Origin: an uncultured Clostridia bacterium
Lineage (GTDB): Bacteria; Bacillota; Clostridia; TANB77; CAG-508
Direction of reading: 5' to 3'
Length of the DNA stretch: 11,405 nucleotides
NCBI GenBank assembly: GCA_934129745.1
Contig: CAKOWZ010000032.1
Location: 1-11,405, forward strand
Of this stretch, positions 7,413-11,405 are shown piece after piece. The notes below the pieces were generated by a model. It made no database searches. It saw only the letters and a list, made by a program, of their open reading frames with translations, and had not been told where the DNA came from. A program made the position numbers and the translations under genes. Each line of letters opens with the position of its first letter. Position 1 is the stretch's first letter.

Positions 7413-7842
7413 TTATACATTTTTTTTATTTTCTTTAGCCATATAAATTTCTAAAATGTAAATTGCTGATATTGTATCAACAATATTTCTTTTTTTATGT
7501 TTATTTACATCTAAAAGATTCATTGTTTTATGAGCTGCAACAGTTGTTAATCTTTCATCAATCTCAACAACTTTAATTTTATTAAATTTACATTTTAATT
7601 TATGTATAAATTTATTAGTTACTTCAGCTCGTACAGTTTTAGTTCCATCCATATTTACAGGCATTCCTATTACAAATGTATCTACTTCATATTCATTTAC
7701 AATTTCTTCTAATCTATGTAAAACAATTTTATCATTACCATTATGATGAATTGTTTCCAATCCTTGTGCAGTAATTCCGTAATGCATCTGTAATAGCAAT
7801 TCCTACCCTTGAGTCACCATAATCAATTCCTAGAGTTCTCAT
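7413..7842 (-). pseudogene. ruvX: RuvX/YqgF Holliday-junction resolvase-like nuclease, interrupted by a one-base frameshift
   Basis: The family N-terminus MRTLGIDYGDSRVGIAITDAL starts at ATG 7842, four bases after the ireB stop. It holds the catalytic aspartate (D7) of the RNase H-like fold. The expected continuation GITAQGLETI is in another frame. The minus strand reads GCATTACGGAATTACT where GCATTAGGAATTACT would keep the frame, so there is one extra C (plus-strand G at 7779). As written, the first frame ends after 33 residues with TAA at 7741-7743. Removing the base gives a 142-residue protein, normal for the family, with IGMPVNMDG, the second acidic site in VEIDERLTT (E96) and the third in IVDTISA (D122). 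Translation from a TTG at 7799 gives 128 residues lacking the catalytic aspartate. Everything else is well conserved, so this is either a sequencing/assembly error or a recent mutation. The family acts in 16S/pre-rRNA processing and RNA/DNA junction cleavage. Confidence 0.88.
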
Positions 7843-7846
7843 ATTC

Positions 7847-8101
7847 TTAGTCTTCCAATCCAATATATTCTTTTACCATTTTTTCAAGCAACTCATCTCT
7901 TTCGATTTTTCTGATAAGATTTCTTGCATCATTATGGCTTGTAATATATGTTGGATCTCCAGATAAAATATAACCTACTATTTGGTTAATTGGATTATAT
8001 CCTTTTTCTACAAGTGCTTCATAAACTTTTTGCAAAATTTCTCTTGCTTCAATGCTTTTTTCTCTTTCAACTTTAAAACTTACTGTCTCATCAGTAGCCA
8101 T
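7847..8101 (-). CDS. ireB: IreB family regulatory phosphoprotein (DUF965)
   Basis: This 84-residue protein has the full length and pattern of the IreB family: an N-terminal TDETVSFK, then helices containing ILQKVYEALVEKGYNPINQIVGYILSGDP in separate blocks, and a C-terminal ITSHNDARNLIRKIERDE stretch. In Enterococcus faecalis the family member is phosphorylated by the PASTA-domain kinase IreK on two N-terminal threonines. The two threonines of TDET (residues 3 and 6) match those sites, so a Ser/Thr kinase and phosphatase pair is expected elsewhere in the genome. A strong AGGAGGTG at 8107-8114, five bases before ATG, fixes the start. That site overlaps the stop of the GAF/GGDEF gene. ruvX begins four bases after the ireB stop. 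The order ireB, ruvX, DUF1292 matches yrzL-yrrK-yrzB of Bacillus subtilis. Confidence 0.95.
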   Translation of the reverse strand: MATDETVSFKVEREKSIEAREILQKVYEALVEKGYNPINQIVGYILSGDPTYITSHNDARNLIRKIERDELLEKMVKEYIGLED

Positions 8102-8112
8102 AATTACACCTC

Positions 8113-9231
8113 CTATAAATAATTAATTTCACTTTCTTCTTCATCTGCTGTATCTAAGTATTCTTCTAATTTTGATAATACTCCTTCTAATGCAGTTCCT
8201 TTGTAATATGTAGTTATTACAACATTTAATTTAGGTAATACATACCCTACCTGTTTTGAATTTGATTTTGGAATATAATCTTCTCCAACAGGGATTTTTG
8301 TTGATTCTACTTTTAGTTTTATTTCTTCCATAAATTGTGCTACACCTTCAACATCACTACCTGAAAATACAATTGCAAATTTTGGTCCTGCATATCTTAC
8401 AAAGAAATATTCATCAGCTAAATTGTTTTTTATCAATTTACATACTTTTGTAATAACATCATTTCCTGTTTTTCTACTTACTTTTTCATTTATTTTTGGT
8501 AAATTTGTAAGTTTAAACTCACAAACTGCAGATGTTGGATATTTATCTATAACTGTTTTAGCTTCAGAATATAGGTATTCAACTGTTTTTAAGCCTGAGT
8601 AAGTATCTTCTCTAACAAGATGATTTATTATTCTTTGACTTTCCACTGATCTAAGTACTGAAATTATATTATTTTTTACAACTTCTAATACAGTGGTGTC
8701 TATATTGTCAAATTCATGTGCCATTTGTCCTTCAATTATCCAATATCCTATATAAATATTATCAATATACAAAGGGAAAAACATTGCTGATTTTGCCCTT
8801 GCATATTCCATTTTTAAATATGGTAATTTTTCATTTTCATTATTTACTGTTATATATTTTGTTGTTGCAGTTTGAATACTGTCTATAAAAACTTGCTCAG
8901 ATTGTAAGTTTTTAAGCACGTCCCAATGCTTTTTTTCAACATTTGATGCTTTAATTTCATATTCAGCTCCATTATATATAACAATTGTTGAATATTTGAT
9001 ATTATATTTTTCAATTAGAATATTATTAATTTTTTTAATTTTCTCATCTTCAGTAATTTGCTCACTTATTGTATTTATAAAATCTTGTAATACACTTAAG
9101 CTAGTTACTTTTTGATTTGTATTATTTAAATCTTCTAATTTCTTTTTTAAATTTATATTATATACTACTAATGCAATTGCAATTCCAAGTAGTATTATAA
9201 CAAATGCTATTAATGCTCCCAAAGATTTCAC
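8113..9231 (-). CDS. Membrane-anchored GAF plus degenerate GGDEF-domain protein
   Basis: The 372-residue product begins with one membrane segment (about residues 4-25) and a short charged coiled stretch (28-40). A GAF-like sensor region follows at about 45-195, then a GGDEF-type fold at about 205-365. The GGDEF start is recognisable as EDTYSGLKTVEYL (compare DxLTGLxNR) and the signature position as RYAGPKFAIVF (279-289). AGPKF replaces GGDEF, so the metal-binding and catalytic acidic residues are missing and diguanylate cyclase activity is not expected. A role as cytoplasmic sensor or protein-binding module at the membrane is inference. The start is uncertain: GTG at 9231 has only a weak upstream signal, while TTG at 9222 has GAGGTGA at good spacing. 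The stop codon lies inside the ribosome binding site of ireB, so the two genes are translationally close. The preceding ParA-like gene ends about 10 bases upstream. Confidence 0.82.
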   Translation of the reverse strand: MKSLGALIAFVIILLGIAIALVVYNINLKKKLEDLNNTNQKVTSLSVLQDFINTISEQITEDEKIKKINNILIEKYNIKYSTIVIYNGAEYEIKASNVEKKHWDVLKNLQSEQVFIDSIQTATTKYITVNNENEKLPYLKMEYARAKSAMFFPLYIDNIYIGYWIIEGQMAHEFDNIDTTVLEVVKNNIISVLRSVESQRIINHLVREDTYSGLKTVEYLYSEAKTVIDKYPTSAVCEFKLTNLPKINEKVSRKTGNDVITKVCKLIKNNLADEYFFVRYAGPKFAIVFSGSDVEGVAQFMEEIKLKVESTKIPVGEDYIPKSNSKQVGYVLPKLNVVITTYYKGTALEGVLSKLEEYLDTADEEESEINYL

Positions 9232-9240
9232 CTCATTATT

Positions 9241-11405
9241 CTAATACTTTTTCTTCATTTTATCTAATATTGAATTTGTGTTTTTTGAAAAGTTATTATA
9301 ATTTTCTTTTGCTTTTTTTCCATTTATTGTTGGATATACCATATCTGCAAGTTTATTCAAACTTGACATGAAATTTTTTGAATATCCTTTTAAATTTATA
9401 TTACAATTTACTAATGATTCAAGATATTTTACATATACTTGGTCTTCAAATGGTATTGTAATAAATTTGATTGTATTTTCATCAAATAATTCTGTCATAT
9501 ATGTCATTGCAGGATCATTATATGATGACATACCTCCAATTAGATTTCTTTCATTTAATAATTTCATTTTTATGTTTTTGTTTATTATTATTCTTAATTT
9601 ACTTGTATCTAAAATATTTTTTACTTTCAAATCTCTTAAAAATGCTGTTAATGGTTGTATTGTTAAAACATCTAAACTTTGTACTAAATAAATTTCTTGT
9701 GCGACTTTGAAATATCTAACATCTGTATCAAAATCACAATCTAATAATACTATTGAATAATTTTCTAATAATGTATGAATTATTGCTGTTACTTCATCTA
9801 AACTGTCATCTTCATTTGGTAAAGATGTGTACACTGTTAAGTTTTTATTTACTTGTACTCCATCTGCAATTCCTTGTTTTAGTTTATCTAAACATGTTTG
9901 TGCTTTTTCTTTTAATTCATTTTCATTATTTGTATATACATAATATGAATTTTTGTTTTTTGTTAAATCTAATATTGCTGTATTTATTCCTTTGTTTGAG
10001 AATAATTCTGCTAAATTGTTTACTATAAATGATGTGCCATTTTTTGATGTTCCAACAAATGATATTATTTTTTGATTTGATGTTATTAGATTGTCTGTAT
10101 CAACATTATATTCTTGAGTTTCTTCTGTTTCTTTTAGATCTTTTATACTATCTGCTAAATTGTTGTCATATCTATAGTTTCTGTTGTTTATTCCTTTGAA
10201 TGTTCCATTATGTTGTGTTTGATTTTCTTTCTTTTCTTCTTCTTTGTTATCTTCTTCATCATCATAATCAAACATATCATCTATGTCATCATCATCTTCT
10301 TTATAATTGTTTTCTGTATCTTTAAAATCGTTATCATCTTCATCAAATCCTGGTAATGGATCATCATCTTCTTCGTCTTTATAATCTAATGTATCTTTTG
10401 AGTCTTCTGAATCTTCTGAATCTTCATCATCATAATCATCAAATCCTGGTAATGTATCATCATCTTCTTCGTCTTCATAATCTAATGTATCTTTTGAGTC
10501 TTCTGATTCTTCATCATCATAATCTTCAAATCCTGGTAATGTATCATCATCTTCTTCTTCTTCATCTTCATAATCTAATGCATCTTTTGATTCTTCTGAA
10601 TCTTCATCATCATAATCATCAAATCCTGGTAATGTATCATCTTCTTCCTTGTCTTCATCTTCATAATCTAATGTATCTTTTGATTCTTCTGATTCTTCAT
10701 CATCATAATCTTCAAATCCTGGTAATGTATCGTCATCTTCTTCATCTTCATAATCTGATGTATCATCTAAATTTTTGGCATCATAATCATCAAATTCAGA
10801 TAATTTACTATCTTTATCATCATTATAATCTTCTTCTAAATCTTCTGATTTATAATCATCATCCAAATCATAATCATCATAATCATCATAATCAAAATCA
10901 TCATCATAAATATCAGATTCATCATCATATTTATCATTATAATATTTGTCATCATTAATCTCATCATCATTATAATTTAAATTATCAAATTCATCTAAAT
11001 CATTATCTTTATCAATATCATCATTATGTTTATTTTGCTTATTATCTGACTCTTTTGTTGTTGTATTTTTTCTATTACTTACAACTTCATCTTCTTTTTC
11101 ATTTTCTACAATTATAGGATTTTTACGTGGTCTTCCTCTTCTTCTTTTTACAGGAACATCTTCTACTTCATTATTTTCGTCAACTTCTTCTATTACAGGA
11201 TTTTTACGTGGTCTTCCTCTTCTTCTTTTTGTTGTAACAATTTCATCATCATAATTTTCTTCTTTGGTAGATTTTGTTGCCACTGTTTTAGTTTTAATTT
11301 TTCTTTCTTCTTTCTTTTTTGCCTCTTCTTCAGCTTTTTCTCTAGCTATTCTTTCTTCCTCTTTTCTTCTTGCTTCTTCTTCAGCTTTTTCTCTAGCTAT
11401 TCTTT
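9241..11405 (-). CDS. Partial multidomain protein: charged helical repeats, two AT-hooks, acidic LPGF repeats and a degenerate ParA/MinD-like domain
   Basis: The reading frame is open from the right edge of the window to a TAG stop at 9241, so the N-terminus lies outside. A GTG at 11283 could be taken as a start, but 40 further in-frame codons precede it and no ribosome binding site is visible, so it is read as an internal valine. Numbering from that valine, the order is: upstream charged Arg/Glu/Lys repeats; AT-hook motifs KRRRGRPRKNP at residues 19-29 and 46-56; an Asp/Glu/Tyr-rich region at about 80-345 with five LPGF motifs; and a ParA/MinD-like fold at about 402-650. In that fold the Walker A position reads GTSKNGTS (411-418), with Thr where the P-loop lysine should be. 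LDL (438-440) and LLDCD (513-517) fit the Walker A-prime and Walker B strands. ATP hydrolysis is therefore doubtful; TadZ/CpaE-type relatives are known to have decayed P-loops. AT-hooks bind the minor groove of AT-rich DNA in known families. The next gene starts about 10 bases after the stop. Function unknown; a scaffold linking DNA and another partner is inference. Confidence 0.85.
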   Translation of the reverse strand, partial: RIAREKAEEEARRKEEERIAREKAEEEAKKKEERKIKTKTVATKSTKEENYDDEIVTTKRRRGRPRKNPVIEEVDENNEVEDVPVKRRRGRPRKNPIIVENEKEDEVVSNRKNTTTKESDNKQNKHNDDIDKDNDLDEFDNLNYNDDEINDDKYYNDKYDDESDIYDDDFDYDDYDDYDLDDDYKSEDLEEDYNDDKDSKLSEFDDYDAKNLDDTSDYEDEEDDDTLPGFEDYDDEESEESKDTLDYEDEDKEEDDTLPGFDDYDDEDSEESKDALDYEDEEEEDDDTLPGFEDYDDEESEDSKDTLDYEDEEDDDTLPGFDDYDDEDSEDSEDSKDTLDYKDEEDDDPLPGFDEDDNDFKDTENNYKEDDDDIDDMFDYDDEEDNKEEEKKENQTQHNGTFKGINNRNYRYDNNLADSIKDLKETEETQEYNVDTDNLITSNQKIISFVGTSKNGTSFIVNNLAELFSNKGINTAILDLTKNKNSYYVYTNNENELKEKAQTCLDKLKQGIADGVQVNKNLTVYTSLPNEDDSLDEVTAIIHTLLENYSIVLLDCDFDTDVRYFKVAQEIYLVQSLDVLTIQPLTAFLRDLKVKNILDTSKLRIIINKNIKMKLLNERNLIGGMSSYNDPAMTYMTELFDENTIKFITIPFEDQVYVKYLESLVNCNINLKGYSKNFMSSLNKLADMVYPTINGKKAKENYNNFSKNTNSILDKMKKKY
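10345..10743 (-). repeat. Five-copy acidic LPGF repeat array (87-96 bp units)
   Basis: LPGF is coded at 10714-10725, 10621-10632, 10528-10539, 10441-10452 and 10345-10356, giving unit lengths of 31, 31, 29 and 32 codons. The typical unit runs DDTLPGF, (E/D)DYDDE, then SE(E/D)SKDTLDYEDE. The last copy is diverged (DDPLPGF, then DEDDND). The bases are also nearly identical between units, so the array probably grows and shrinks by slippage or recombination. Each unit puts one short hydrophobic motif in a strongly acidic, disordered background, as in multivalent binding regions. It is protein-coding and not a CRISPR array: there are no unrelated spacers and the frame is kept. Confidence 0.88.
11116..11230 (-). 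repeat. Duplicated AT-hook coding segment
   Basis: A 34-base stretch occurs identically at 11197-11230 and 11116-11149, a shift of 81 bases or exactly 27 codons. Each copy codes for RRRGRPRKNP, with the RGRP core flanked by basic residues that defines an AT-hook. Identity at third codon positions suggests recent duplication or gene conversion. The residues between the copies are acidic (Glu/Asp/Val/Asn-rich), so the two hooks sit on a flexible linker. Confidence 0.85.
11302..11403 (-). repeat. Tandem 51-bp repeat coding for two 17-residue charged helical units
   Basis: Two adjacent units read RIAREKAEEEARRKEEE and RIAREKAEEEAKKKEER. They share about 44 of 51 bases, and the first 29 are identical. 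The pattern of alternating acidic and basic residues without prolines or glycines predicts a long stable single helix or coiled coil. The first unit begins two bases from the window edge, so more copies probably lie outside. The repeat is in frame with the AT-hook and ParA-like protein. Confidence 0.85.

Noticed and set aside
7770..7790. Programmed +1 frameshift in ruvX
   Set aside because: No slippery run or internal Shine-Dalgarno-like stimulator is visible, slippage from TTA to TAC would pair poorly, and the family is not known for it; error or mutation is simpler.
10345..10743. Regularly spaced repeats resembling a CRISPR array
   Set aside because: Unit lengths differ by whole codons, there are no unique spacers, and the reading frame is kept through all units.
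10356..10958. Long plus-strand open frame rich in His, Leu and Asn opposite the acidic repeats
   Set aside because: It is the antisense reading of the Asp/Glu/Tyr repeat codons; its composition is only a mirror of that repeat and it has no ribosome binding site.

Overview
The window is very AT-rich, uses the standard genetic code, and carries all of its recognisable genes on the minus strand. An IreB protein, a conserved ireB-ruvX-DUF1292 gene order, strong AGGAGG-type ribosome binding sites and sigma-A-like promoters point to a low-GC Gram-positive of the Bacillota, most likely an anaerobic Clostridia-type organism. The exact lineage cannot be read from the sequence.

In the direction of transcription (right to left), the window opens inside a very unusual protein gene (9241 to beyond 11405). 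Its visible parts are a charged helix built of 17-residue repeats, two AT-hook motifs, a long Asp/Glu/Tyr-rich region with five LPGF repeats, and a C-terminal ParA/MinD-like domain whose phosphate-binding loop has lost its lysine. Next comes a membrane-anchored GAF plus degenerate GGDEF protein (8113-9231), with AGPKF in place of GGDEF. Tightly coupled behind it are ireB (7847-8101) and ruvX (7413-7842). ruvX is split by one extra base near 7779. A DUF1292 gene (6983-7297) follows, with its own promoter and an adjacent hairpin, and an 18-bp terminator stem closes this block.

The middle holds a two-gene operon for a heterodimeric ABC exporter. The 765-aa subunit (4429-6726) carries the degenerate ATP-site residues and a roughly 200-residue extracytoplasmic insertion. 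The 617-aa subunit (2484-4337) carries the catalytic Walker B glutamate and an altered signature motif. A hairpin separates this operon from recG (214-2259), which has its own promoter and encodes a full-length branch-migration helicase.

The left 205 bases contain no gene. They hold a compact GC-rich palindromic element directly behind recG and a consensus-quality promoter pointing out of the left edge towards an unseen gene.

The most novel part is the right-hand pair: a multidomain, probably non-hydrolysing ParA-like protein with DNA-binding and multivalent acidic segments, followed by a dead-cyclase membrane sensor, both placed directly upstream of ireB, whose family is a substrate of PASTA-domain Ser/Thr kinases. 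A functional link between them is inference from gene order only.
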